Of a DNA stretch of 32,744 nucleotides, positions 14,224 to 21,417 are shown in pieces. The notes below the pieces were generated by a model, which was given only the letters and a program-made list of their open reading frames with translations, did no database searches and had not been told where the DNA came from. A program made the position numbers and the translations under genes. The stretch's first letter is position 1; every line of letters begins with the position of its first letter. Source of the DNA: SIG565 sp045656145 (GTDB taxonomy: Bacteria; Bacillota; Clostridia; Oscillospirales; Acutalibacteraceae); contig JAZOQP010000028.1 of assembly GCA_045656145.1 (NCBI GenBank), forward strand, positions 1 to 32,744. Reading direction: 5' to 3'.

Positions 14224-15228
14224 ATGCAAAAAGAAACCAAAAACGCCGATATTCTTTTAATTTTTACAGGCGGCACGATTTGTTGCTTTGAAAATGAAAA
14301 TAACGAGCGTTATCCTGATGTAATTGGAGCCGAAAGACTCATTATTTCAAATTTTTCCAAGAGCGGCTCAAAATTTAAAGACATAAAATTTTGCAGCAAA
14401 GAGCCCCTTAATATTTTAAGCGAAAATATGACCCTTTCCGCCCTCAATACTCTGCTTAACGTTTTTAAGAATGAAGAAGAAATAAATAAATATAAGGGCG
14501 TAATTGTGCTTCACGGCACCGATACTTTAAGCTACACCTCTTCACTTCTCGCTTTAGCCCTTACCCACATTAAAGTACCCGTTCTTTTGGTATCAGCGAA
14601 GCTGCCGCTGGAAAATGAAAACACTAACGGAAATGAAAATTTTAAAGCAGCGGTAGAACTCATTATGAATGGCATAGAGCCTAACGTTTATGCCGTTTAT
14701 CAAAATGATGATAAAAACGTTTATCTGCATTTCGGCTCAAACCTTACACAATGCAGAAACTTTAGCGATGATTTTACGAGTAAAAACAGTATAATAATAA
14801 ACAGCGATACTAAAGGCAGAGCCTTTAGAACAAAAAACAATATTTTAAAGGATATAAACACCCTTAAAACCGGAGTCCTTTTGATAGAGCCCTACTCTTG
14901 CCTTAATTATTCACATTATAACTTAGATAATGTAAAATGCGTAATTCACGGCTCTTATCATAGTGAAACCGTATGTGTTGATGGTAATGACACTTCCATT
15001 ATAACCTTTGCTAAAAAATGCAAAGAAAGAAATATTCCGCTCTTTGTTTCTCCGCTGAGCAAAACCAATTATGTATCAAGCGCCGAAGCTCTGAATAACG
15101 ACCTTATTCCGCTAGGTTCCACAACCGAAGCCGCTTATACGAAGGCAATTTTAGGCGTTTCTCTAGGTCTTAGCGGGCAACCTTTAAAAGATTTTCTCAA
15201 AAAAGATATAAACTATGAAACGGACTAA
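14224..15228 (+). CDS. Asparaginase/glutaminase-family protein with an altered active site
   Basis: This 334-residue protein has the asparaginase I/GatD-type amidase layout: TGGTI with the nucleophile Thr near residue 17, SENMT, and HGTDTLSYT with the second Thr-Asp pair near residue 99. The fourth family catalytic residue, the Lys of the NRTTK-type motif, falls at CRNFSDD near residue 180, where I see Asp instead of Lys, although the local alignment is loose. Activity is therefore uncertain. It lacks the N-terminal extension of archaeal GatD and a signal peptide, so it should be cytoplasmic. It is divergently transcribed from the amidase-deficient aspS-gatC/gatA/gatB operon with adjoining promoters. 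AAAGGGGCG is its ribosome binding site. Confidence 0.85.
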   Translation: MQKETKNADILLIFTGGTICCFENENNERYPDVIGAERLIISNFSKSGSKFKDIKFCSKEPLNILSENMTLSALNTLLNVFKNEEEINKYKGVIVLHGTDTLSYTSSLLALALTHIKVPVLLVSAKLPLENENTNGNENFKAAVELIMNGIEPNVYAVYQNDDKNVYLHFGSNLTQCRNFSDDFTSKNSIIINSDTKGRAFRTKNNILKDINTLKTGVLLIEPYSCLNYSHYNLDNVKCVIHGSYHSETVCVDGNDTSIITFAKKCKERNIPLFVSPLSKTNYVSSAEALNNDLIPLGSTTEAAYTKAILGVSLGLSGQPLKDFLKKDINYETD

Positions 15229-15253
15229 GCAAGCCTTAGTCCGTTTCTTTTTT
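15217..15253. terminator. Bidirectional terminator containing the stop codon (copy 1)
   Basis: A 13-bp stem, GAAACGGACTAAG paired with CTTAGTCCGTTTC around CAAGC, is followed by six T residues. The asparaginase stop codon lies inside the 5' arm and the opposing HTH gene ends in the 3' arm. A near-identical hairpin recurs at 15956-15984. Confidence 0.92.
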
Positions 15254-15442
15254 ATATTCTGCAATATCCTGTATATCGCAACCTAACGCCTCACACAGTT
15301 TATCTATGGTCTTTGTTTCTACATTTTCGTTATTCTTTAACCTGCGAACTGTTTTACTGTCAATTCCGCATTTTTCTCTTAAAACATAGGTTGATATATT
15401 TTTAATTTTCATGGTCTTCCAAAGTCGGTCAAAAACTATCAT
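15236..15442 (-). CDS. Small Cro/C1-type helix-turn-helix regulator
   Basis: This protein of 68 residues is essentially one HTH domain: VFDRLWKTMKIKNISTYVLREKCGIDSKTVRRLKNNENV, split here as helix 2 (STYVLREKCG) and recognition helix 3 (DSKTVRRLKN), ending LCEALGCDIQDIAEY. This is the HTH_26/Cro layout of small repressors. I chose the ATG at 15442, which follows AAGGAGGGG. An upstream in-frame TTG would lie within that site. It is divergent from the SLOG-like gene with a 92-bp shared control region containing a perfect palindrome, so it probably represses that gene and itself. It ends with Glu-Thr-Asp inside the shared terminator. Confidence 0.8.
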   Translation of the reverse strand: MIVFDRLWKTMKIKNISTYVLREKCGIDSKTVRRLKNNENVETKTIDKLCEALGCDIQDIAEYKKETD

Positions 15443-15453
15443 ATAACCCCTCC

Positions 15454-15509
15454 TTGACAATACTTATTATGGGGGTTATAATCATAATTATTAAGGGGAT
15501 ATAATCCCC
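15454..15509 (+). promoter_or_regulatory. Promoter and palindromic operator of the HTH/SLOG module
   Basis: TTGACA (15454-15459), a 17-bp spacer and TATAAT (15477-15482) drive the plus-strand gene. Just downstream of the predicted start lies GGGGATATAATCCCC (15495-15509), a perfect 6-bp-arm palindrome. Related G-runs at 15471 and 15523 flank it. The position is suited to repression by the divergent HTH protein. Confidence 0.75.
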
Positions 15510-15534
15510 ATATAAATTAATAGGGGGACCTTAT

Positions 15535-15966
15535 TTGGATATATGCACCTTCTTCGGACACAGAGATACGCCAAAAGATATCTATAATAGCCTTAAATCT
15601 TCAATAATCAACTTGATAGAAACAAATAATGTAAGAACATTTTTGGTTGGAGATAAAGGAGAATTCGATTTTTTAGTTATAAAAGCATTAAAGGAAATTT
15701 CCGAAATTTATCCTATTAATTTTAGCGTGGTTTTAAGCAAACTGCCTAAAGATAATCAATTTTCAAATATTTCATTACTGCCGCCCGATTTTGAAAACTT
15801 TCCACCAAGATTTGCTATAGATAAAAGAAATGAATACATGTTAAAGCAATCAAAATATGTTATTTGTTATATAAATCATTATATGGGTGGCTCAGGAAGG
15901 TTTGTCGAAAAAGCAGAAAAAGGCGGCAAAAAAATTATATATTTAGGCAAAGCAAAAACGGACTAA
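15535..15966 (+). CDS. SLOG-like conserved protein of unknown function
   Basis: This 143-residue protein starts at TTG behind AGGGGG. It opens with ICTFFGHRDT, a variant of the FTGHR motif seen in DUF1273/YpsA-type SLOG (Rossmann-like nucleotide-sensing) proteins. Further on it has FLVGDKGEFDFLVIKAL, PPRFAIDKRNEYMLKQS and INHYMGGSGRFVEKAEK, blocks shared by a family of about 140-residue hypothetical proteins in Firmicutes. The fold suggests binding of a nucleotide or small ligand. No biochemical role is known to me. It is paired with a divergent HTH gene, and the pair is bounded by two copies of the same terminator, so it looks like a mobile or duplicated cassette. Confidence 0.75.
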   Translation: MDICTFFGHRDTPKDIYNSLKSSIINLIETNNVRTFLVGDKGEFDFLVIKALKEISEIYPINFSVVLSKLPKDNQFSNISLLPPDFENFPPRFAIDKRNEYMLKQSKYVICYINHYMGGSGRFVEKAEKGGKKIIYLGKAKTD

Positions 15967-15992
15967 GCAAACCTTAGTCCGTTTCGTTTTTA
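15956..15992. terminator. Bidirectional terminator containing the stop codon (copy 2)
   Basis: AAACGGACTAAG pairs with CTTAGTCCGTTT around CAAAC, followed by CGTTTTTATT. The central 28 bases differ from copy 1 at 15217-15247 by one base. The SLOG-like gene's stop codon lies in the 5' arm. The alpha/beta hydrolase gene converges from the right. Confidence 0.9.
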
Positions 15993-16961
15993 TTTCTCTA
16001 TCTCCCTGAAAAACTCCAAAACTGCCCTTTCATAGCCATCTCGGTCTTCTAAATATGACATTCCGTGTTCGGCGCCGGGCACAATAAAGAGTTTTTTATA
16101 GCCCTTTGCCGCCTTAAAGTTTTCATAGGTCATCTCTATCGGCACAAACTTATCATCGGTGCCGTGAATAAACAAAACAGGAGTTTCAGAATTACTTAAA
16201 GACTCAGTGGTTGAATAAGAATCCCCCGTTTGATTAATTCTTCTTCGGCAAAGGTCATTTGCCGCAGCGCTATAAAGTCCATAAGGAATTTTTAAATTAT
16301 TATTTGCAACGTGGCGCCAAATAGCGTTGGGCGAAGTAAAACCGCAGTCGGCAATAATACCGCTAACGCCACACTCCGCCGCCTTTTCGGCAGCCATTAA
16401 AACGGTTGTGGCGCCCATTGATATTCCGCTAAGATAAAGTGGAATTTCAGGGTTTATTCTTTCTTTCACCCACTTTGTCCAGGCTATACAGTCAAACCTT
16501 TCAAGCAGTCCGAAGCCCATATATTCCCCACCGCTATTCCCCTGAGCTCGTTGTTCAGCAAAAAGAACTGCGCAGTTATTTTTAAGCCAAAATGCCGCTA
16601 TGGCGCCAAAATCCTGACTCCATAAAGAACGCCAGCCATGCATAGCAACAATCACTCTTGTGGGATTATTGGGACAGTACCAATGCCCTACAAGACTAGT
16701 TTCATCATCGCTTTTAATTTCTATTCTTTCCATTGGAATTTCTTCGAGTGCCTTAGTAGCTTCCATTAAAAGTTCTGCCATTTCAGACAATTTTTCGGAA
16801 CCGCAAAGGCGCTTTTTACCGCGTTCAGTTGTCTTTGGAGTTTCCCTATTTAAAGCAATTTCAACAAGTTTTTTAGCGCTAAAAGCGTAGGCCGCCGCTA
16901 CTGCAGAGAAAAAAGCGGTAATAGATGCGCCGATTAGAAAATTCTTCACCTGTTTTTTCAT
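15990..16961 (-). CDS. Membrane-anchored alpha/beta hydrolase
   Basis: This protein of 323 residues has an N-terminal hydrophobic helix (about residues 7-28) that should anchor it in the membrane, then an alpha/beta-hydrolase domain. AMHGWRS supplies the oxyanion region, GISMG carries the nucleophile Ser, HGTDDKFVP the acidic residue, and GAEHGMSY the catalytic His. It resembles the YqkD-like serine aminopeptidase/esterase group. The substrate is unknown. I chose the ATG at 16961 (MKKQVKNFLIG), nine bases after AAGGAG. The upstream extension of the frame has no ribosome binding site. It is transcribed alone from the promoter at 16987-17015. Confidence 0.88.
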   Translation of the reverse strand: MKKQVKNFLIGASITAFFSAVAAAYAFSAKKLVEIALNRETPKTTERGKKRLCGSEKLSEMAELLMEATKALEEIPMERIEIKSDDETSLVGHWYCPNNPTRVIVAMHGWRSLWSQDFGAIAAFWLKNNCAVLFAEQRAQGNSGGEYMGFGLLERFDCIAWTKWVKERINPEIPLYLSGISMGATTVLMAAEKAAECGVSGIIADCGFTSPNAIWRHVANNNLKIPYGLYSAAANDLCRRRINQTGDSYSTTESLSNSETPVLFIHGTDDKFVPIEMTYENFKAAKGYKKLFIVPGAEHGMSYLEDRDGYERAVLEFFREIEK

Positions 16962-16986
16962 ACCATTCAACTCCTTTTCTAATTTT

Positions 16987-17015
16987 AAAATACCACACTT
17001 TTCCCCCTTTATCAA
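16987..17015 (-). promoter_or_regulatory. Promoter of the alpha/beta hydrolase gene
   Basis: On the minus strand TTGATA (17010-17015), a 17-bp spacer and TATTTT (16987-16992). The divergent NhaC gene has TTGACT at 17044, but no -10 at the right distance, so its promoter is uncertain. Confidence 0.55.
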
Positions 17016-17104
17016 TTAATATTTCAAATAAGGCAAAAAAGTCTTGACTTTTTAATAATATTTTAAGAAAATTAAAGTATGATGTGTTTTTAAAGGAGAT
17101 TTTT

Positions 17105-18415
17105 ATGGGAAAAGGTAATTTTAAGGCGCTTTTGCCTATCGGCGCATTTTTACTTCTCTATCTTGGAACAGGAGTTACATTTGAATATATATTAAAAATT
17201 CCAATGGGTTTTTATAATGTGCCCATTATTGTAGCATTTTTAATAGCGCTTCTTATTGCCTGCTTGCAAAATAAGAAGTTAAGTTTTGATGATAAATTAT
17301 CGGTAATGTCTAAGGGTGTTGGCGATAAAAATATAATCACAATGCTTTTAATTTTCCTCGCTGCAGGAATTTTTGTGGGGGTTACAGGCAGAAGCAGTGC
17401 CGACAGCGTTGCCTATTTCCTTTTATCCCTCATACCACCAAAATTCTCGGTTGCGGTTATATTTATTGTTTCGGCCTTTGTTTCGCTCGCAATGGGAACA
17501 TCGGTTGGCACCATAACCCTTATTACCCCCATAGCCGTTTCTTTATCAACTGCCACAGGTTTTTCAATGCCTATATGCGTGGCATCGGTTGTGGGAGGTG
17601 CTATGTTTGGAGATAATCTTTCCTTTATTTCCGATACCACCATTGCCGCCTGTAATGGTCAGGGATGCAGTATGAAAACCAAATTTAAAGAAAACTTCCT
17701 TATCGCACTTCCTGCTGCAATAGCCGCCTTAATTCTAATTATTATTTTAACATTAGGCACCGATATTTCCTATAACGCTAAAACCGATTATAACCTTATT
17801 CAGATTATCCCCTACATTTTAGTTTTAATAGGCGGAATAATTGGAATAAATGTGTTTACAGTTTTAATCATTGGCATTATTTCGGGCGCTCTTATTACTC
17901 TTCTTACCACCGAAACCACATTTTATGCGCTTCTAGGTAATATGGGTAGCGGCGCTTCTGGTATGTTTGAAACGGCATTTGTTGCTATTTTAGTATCGGC
18001 TATTTGCGCACTTGTTAAGGAGTATGGTGGCTTTACGGCACTTCTTTATCTCATAAAAAAGGTCTTCCGCGGCAAAAAAGCAGGAATGCTTGGAATGGGA
18101 CTTTTGGTTGGCATTATGGATATTGCAACCGCCAATAACACCGTTGCAATAGTTATGGCAAACCCGATAGCCAAGGAGATGAGCGAAACCTATGGAATAG
18201 ATAACGGAAAGGCGGCAAGTATTCTCGATACATTCTCCTGTATCTTCCAAGGTGTTATACCCTACGGCGCACAAATGCTAATAGCCGTATCGGCGGTGGC
18301 AGAGCTTGGGTACAACATTTCGGCATTTGAAATAATCCCTCTTCTTTTCTACCCATATATGCTGCTTATTAGTTCACTTCTCTTTATAATCTTCGAAAAA
18401 AGAAAAAAGGCATAA
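17105..18415 (+). CDS. NhaC-family Na+/H+ antiporter
   Basis: This protein of 436 residues has about 11-12 membrane segments. The signature GTSVGTITLITP followed by GGAMFGDNLSFISDTTIAA near residue 170 is diagnostic of the NhaC family, where the Asp residues in the broken helix bind Na+. Family members include Na+/H+ and malate-Na+/lactate-H+ exchangers. It is likely to export sodium in exchange for protons, and substrate exchange is a second option. The ATG at 17105 follows AAAGGAGA. A seven-codon upstream extension has no ribosome binding site. It is monocistronic and ends at a strong terminator. Confidence 0.9.
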   Translation: MGKGNFKALLPIGAFLLLYLGTGVTFEYILKIPMGFYNVPIIVAFLIALLIACLQNKKLSFDDKLSVMSKGVGDKNIITMLLIFLAAGIFVGVTGRSSADSVAYFLLSLIPPKFSVAVIFIVSAFVSLAMGTSVGTITLITPIAVSLSTATGFSMPICVASVVGGAMFGDNLSFISDTTIAACNGQGCSMKTKFKENFLIALPAAIAALILIIILTLGTDISYNAKTDYNLIQIIPYILVLIGGIIGINVFTVLIIGIISGALITLLTTETTFYALLGNMGSGASGMFETAFVAILVSAICALVKEYGGFTALLYLIKKVFRGKKAGMLGMGLLVGIMDIATANNTVAIVMANPIAKEMSETYGIDNGKAASILDTFSCIFQGVIPYGAQMLIAVSAVAELGYNISAFEIIPLLFYPYMLLISSLLFIIFEKRKKA

Positions 18416-18418
18416 ATT

Positions 18419-18453
18419 AAACCCGTAAGGAAATTCCTTACGGGTTTTTTATT
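18419..18453. terminator. Bidirectional terminator
   Basis: AAACCCGTAAGG pairs with CCTTACGGGTTT (18436-18447) around AAATT with a T tail, between the convergent NhaC and cyclophilin genes. Confidence 0.9.
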
Positions 18454-19048
18454 ATAATTCGATAATTTCAATAGAATTGATTTTAACCTCATCAACAGGC
18501 TTATCGGCTGTTCCTACAGGTACATTTGCTATAGCATCAACTATATCCATACCCTCAAAGGTCTGGCCAAATACTGTGTGGCGGAAATCAAGCCAGGGGG
18601 TGCCGCCAAGAGCCTTATAATCTTCAGCACTTTCTTTCGGGAAACCGTTATCAGCAAGGTCTTCCATTTGAGAAAGCATAGCAGCGGGGCACTCACTCGC
18701 CTGAACAATAAAGAACTGGCTTCCGTTTGTGTTGGGGCCCGCATTTGCCATTGAAAGAGCTCCTCGAATGTTATGAAGAAGCGGAGTGAACTCATCTTCA
18801 AAGTTCATTCCCCAAATGCTTTCTCCTCCGCAACCGGTACCTGTTGGGTCGCCACCTTGAATCATAAAGTCCTTAATAACGCGGTGGAAAATAAGACCGT
18901 TATAATAACCATTTTTAGCATGAGTTATAAAGTTTTCGGTGGCTTTAGGGGCCTCATCTTTAAATAATTTAATCTTGATATCACCCATGGAAGTATGCAT
19001 AACAGCAACTGTATCTTTAGTTTCGGGTTTATTTGTTTGATAGCTCAT
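18452..19048 (-). CDS. Cyclophilin-type peptidyl-prolyl cis-trans isomerase
   Basis: This 198-residue protein is a cytosolic cyclophilin with no signal peptide. It carries the active-site motif FHRVIKDFMIQGGDPTGTG with the catalytic Arg, then GALSMANAGPNTNGSQFFI, and a C-terminal HTVFGQTFEGMDIVDAI. The enzyme catalyses isomerisation of Xaa-Pro bonds during protein folding. An insertion between QFFI and the HTVFGQ block (about residues 115-150) is longer than in the minimal 165-residue cyclophilins. AAGGAG lies before the ATG. It is divergent from nrdR. Confidence 0.95.
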   Translation of the reverse strand: MSYQTNKPETKDTVAVMHTSMGDIKIKLFKDEAPKATENFITHAKNGYYNGLIFHRVIKDFMIQGGDPTGTGCGGESIWGMNFEDEFTPLLHNIRGALSMANAGPNTNGSQFFIVQASECPAAMLSQMEDLADNGFPKESAEDYKALGGTPWLDFRHTVFGQTFEGMDIVDAIANVPVGTADKPVDEVKINSIEIIEL

Positions 19049-19079
19049 AATTTTCTCCTTAAATTAAATTTACTAGGTT

Positions 19080-19108
19080 ATTTTACCACTTTATCCCTAA
19101 ATTTACAA
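19080..19108 (-). promoter_or_regulatory. Promoter of the cyclophilin gene
   Basis: On the minus strand TTGTAA (19103-19108), a 17-bp spacer and TAAAAT (19080-19085). Its -35 box and that of nrdR form the arms of an inverted repeat, ATTTACAAGT with ACTTGTAAAAT. Confidence 0.7.
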
Positions 19109-19127
19109 GTCCTTTTAAATTTTTTAC

Positions 19128-19156
19128 TTGTAAAATACCATATCTTGTGTTACAAT
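19128..19156 (+). promoter_or_regulatory. nrdR promoter with an NrdR-box-like site
   Basis: TTGTAA (19128-19133), a 17-bp spacer and TACAAT (19151-19156). The spacer contains ATACCATATCTTGTGT (19135-19150), which I count as 13 of 16 identical to the NrdR-box consensus ACACTATATATTGTGT as I recall it. NrdR bound here would block its own promoter. Confidence 0.65.
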
Positions 19157-19186
19157 AACCTCATATTAGAAAAAGAGGTAGATTTT

Positions 19187-19639
19187 ATGAAATGTCCTTT
19201 TTGCAGCACTGAAGACAGTAAGGTTATCGATTCTCGCCCAACCGATGAAGGCGCAAGAATCAGGCGCAGAAGAGAATGCCTTGCATGCGCTAAGCGTTTT
19301 ACAACCTATGAAGTAATTGAAAGTCTTCCCATAATTGTTATCAAGAAAGATAAATCTCGCGAAACCTTTAACCGCGATAAATTAATGAACGGTATTTTAA
19401 GAGCTTGTGAAAAAAGGCCGATTTCCATAAACACGCTTGATAATATGATAGATGAAATTGAAATAACCATTCAAAATTCACTTGACCGCGAGGTTACAAG
19501 CGATAAAATCGGCGAACTCGTTATGGAAAAGCTTAAAAATATTGATGAAGTTGCCTACATCCGCTTTGCTTCGGTTTACCGTAAATTCGGCGATATTAGC
19601 ACATTTATGGATGAACTTCATAAATTACTTGATAAATAA
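19187..19639 (+). CDS. nrdR: Transcriptional repressor NrdR
   Basis: This protein of 150 residues, the family's standard length, begins with the zinc ribbon MKCPFCSTEDSKVIDSRP and RRRRECLACAKRFTTYE (two CxxC pairs), followed by an ATP-cone domain (residues about 49-139, starting VIKKDKSRETFNRDKL). NrdR senses ATP/dATP and represses ribonucleotide reductase genes. The ATG at 19187 follows AAGAGGT. A longer upstream frame exists but lacks the family's start. It is a single gene ending in a terminator, with no nrd structural genes next to it. Confidence 0.96.
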   Translation: MKCPFCSTEDSKVIDSRPTDEGARIRRRRECLACAKRFTTYEVIESLPIIVIKKDKSRETFNRDKLMNGILRACEKRPISINTLDNMIDEIEITIQNSLDREVTSDKIGELVMEKLKNIDEVAYIRFASVYRKFGDISTFMDELHKLLDK

Positions 19640-19642
19640 GAT

Positions 19643-19671
19643 AAAAAAGAGCGCGAAAGCGCTCTTTTTTT
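19643..19671. terminator. Terminator of nrdR
   Basis: AAAAAAGAGCGC pairs with GCGCTCTTTTTT around GAAA, three bases after the nrdR stop. Confidence 0.92.
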
Positions 19672-19682
19672 GCTTAAAAGAC

Positions 19683-19711
19683 TTGTTTTTTTCTAAAAAA
19701 TTTGAGATAAT
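19683..19711 (+). promoter_or_regulatory. Promoter of the gltX operon
   Basis: TTGTTT (19683-19688), a 17-bp spacer and GATAAT (19706-19711), about 42 bp before the gltX ATG. No T-box is present. Confidence 0.6.
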
Positions 19712-19753
19712 ATATAATTGATAAATAATATAGTTTTATTAAGGGGAATTTTA

Positions 19754-21412
19754 ATGAACGAATTTGAAAGAATGGCGGAATTGCTTTTGCCAGAAATTAC
19801 TAAAACACCCGAATATTATGAAGAAATGTATCCCGCAAGAAATTTGCCCGAGGGCGCGCGAGTTGTAAGAATAGCTCCATCCCCCACAGGCTATCTCCAT
19901 TTAGGAACACTCTTTGCGGCTCTTGTTAACCGCATTACCGCAACCTCAAGCGGCGGCATTTTCTTTACAAGAATTGAAGATACCGATAAAAAGAGAGAAA
20001 TTGAAGGCGGTATTGAAAATATTATCGGCGGACTCGACCGCTTTGGTATTGCCATTGATGAAGGATTTATCAGCGGCACCGAAGAAAAGGGTAATTATGG
20101 TCCCTATAAGCAAAGCAACCGTGCTGAAATTTATAGAACCTATGCTAAAAAATTAATCAAAGAGGGTCTTGCCTACCCCTGCTTCTGCACAGCAGAAGAT
20201 TTGGAAAAGGTAAGAGCCGAGCAAGAAGAGAAAAAAATCAGAACAGGTTACCATGGCGAATATGCCAAGCACCGCAATATAACGGTTGAAGAGGCCGAAG
20301 CCTTAATAAAGGAAGGCAAGGAATTCGTTGTTCGCCTTAAGAGCCCCGGCAATGAAGAAAACCGCATTACATTTGAGGATGGCATTAAGGGTAAAATAGA
20401 AATGCCGGAAAACGATGAGGATTTCGTTATCTTGAAATCAGATGGTATCCCCACCTACCATTTCGCCCACGCGGTTGATGACCATCTAATGCGCACAACA
20501 CATGTTATCCGCGGAGATGAATGGATTTCCTCTGTTCCGAAACACATTCAGTTATTTAAACTTCTTGGCCATAAGGTGCCGAAATTTGCCCATGTTGCTC
20601 CAATTATGAAACTTGATAACGGAGCCAAGCGCAAAATTTCAAAGAGAAAAGACCCCGAAGCCGCAGTTCAGTTTTTTGCAGAGCAGGGCTTTATGGGAGA
20701 TACTGTTCTTGAATATCTTATGACCATTGCGGCATCCGATTTTGAGGATTGGCGCCGCGCAAATAAAGATGCTTCTTATAAGGACTTTAAGTTTAACCTT
20801 AAAAAGATGAGCGTTTCGGGTGCCCTTTTCGATGAAAACAAGCTTTTAGATGTAAGCAAAAATAAAATTGCCGCTATGAAGTCATACGAAGTTTATGAAA
20901 AACTTACCGCTTGGGCAAATGAGTTTGATAAAGAATTCTATGCTATCTTAACCGAAAACAAGGAATTCACCCTCAAAATGCTCTCTATCGACCGCGATGA
21001 TGCAGCAAAGCCCAGAAAAGACCTTGCAAAATGGAATGAGGCAAAAGAATATTTCTCATTCTTCTTTGATTCGCTTTACACTCCTGATTTAACACTTCCC
21101 GAGAATATTGAAAAGGCGGATGCCACAGCATTCTTGGAGGAATATATTAAGGTTTATGATAAAGCCGATGACCGCCAAGCTTGGTTTGATAAAATTAAAG
21201 AAATCGCGCCGAAACTAAATTTCGCAAGCGAAACCAAAGCATATAAAGCAGAGCCTGAAAAATATAAAGGCCATGCGGGCGATTTAAGCTCGGTGCTTCG
21301 AATTGCCGTTACAGGCAGGCGCAACACCCCCGATTTATGCTCAATTATGCAGACCTTAGGGGATACAGCAATAGAAAGAATTAACGATGCTATTAAATTT
21401 TACAAGGGGTAA
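19754..21412 (+). CDS. gltX: Glutamyl-tRNA synthetase
   Basis: This class I synthetase has 552 residues. It has the HIGH motif as YLHLGTLFAAL in RIAPSPTGYLHLG and the KMSKS motif as KRKISKRKDPEAA near residue 300. About 25 residues precede the usual GluRS start, and the C-terminal helical anticodon-binding region (about 350-552) differs from the E. coli type, as is common in Clostridia. The ATG at 19754 follows AAGGGG. It heads an operon with glnS five bases downstream, so Glu and Gln charging are produced together. Having a dedicated GlnRS implies that this GluRS need not mischarge tRNA(Gln). Confidence 0.93.
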   Translation: MNEFERMAELLLPEITKTPEYYEEMYPARNLPEGARVVRIAPSPTGYLHLGTLFAALVNRITATSSGGIFFTRIEDTDKKREIEGGIENIIGGLDRFGIAIDEGFISGTEEKGNYGPYKQSNRAEIYRTYAKKLIKEGLAYPCFCTAEDLEKVRAEQEEKKIRTGYHGEYAKHRNITVEEAEALIKEGKEFVVRLKSPGNEENRITFEDGIKGKIEMPENDEDFVILKSDGIPTYHFAHAVDDHLMRTTHVIRGDEWISSVPKHIQLFKLLGHKVPKFAHVAPIMKLDNGAKRKISKRKDPEAAVQFFAEQGFMGDTVLEYLMTIAASDFEDWRRANKDASYKDFKFNLKKMSVSGALFDENKLLDVSKNKIAAMKSYEVYEKLTAWANEFDKEFYAILTENKEFTLKMLSIDRDDAAKPRKDLAKWNEAKEYFSFFFDSLYTPDLTLPENIEKADATAFLEEYIKVYDKADDRQAWFDKIKEIAPKLNFASETKAYKAEPEKYKGHAGDLSSVLRIAVTGRRNTPDLCSIMQTLGDTAIERINDAIKFYKG

Positions 21413-21417
21413 ATAAG

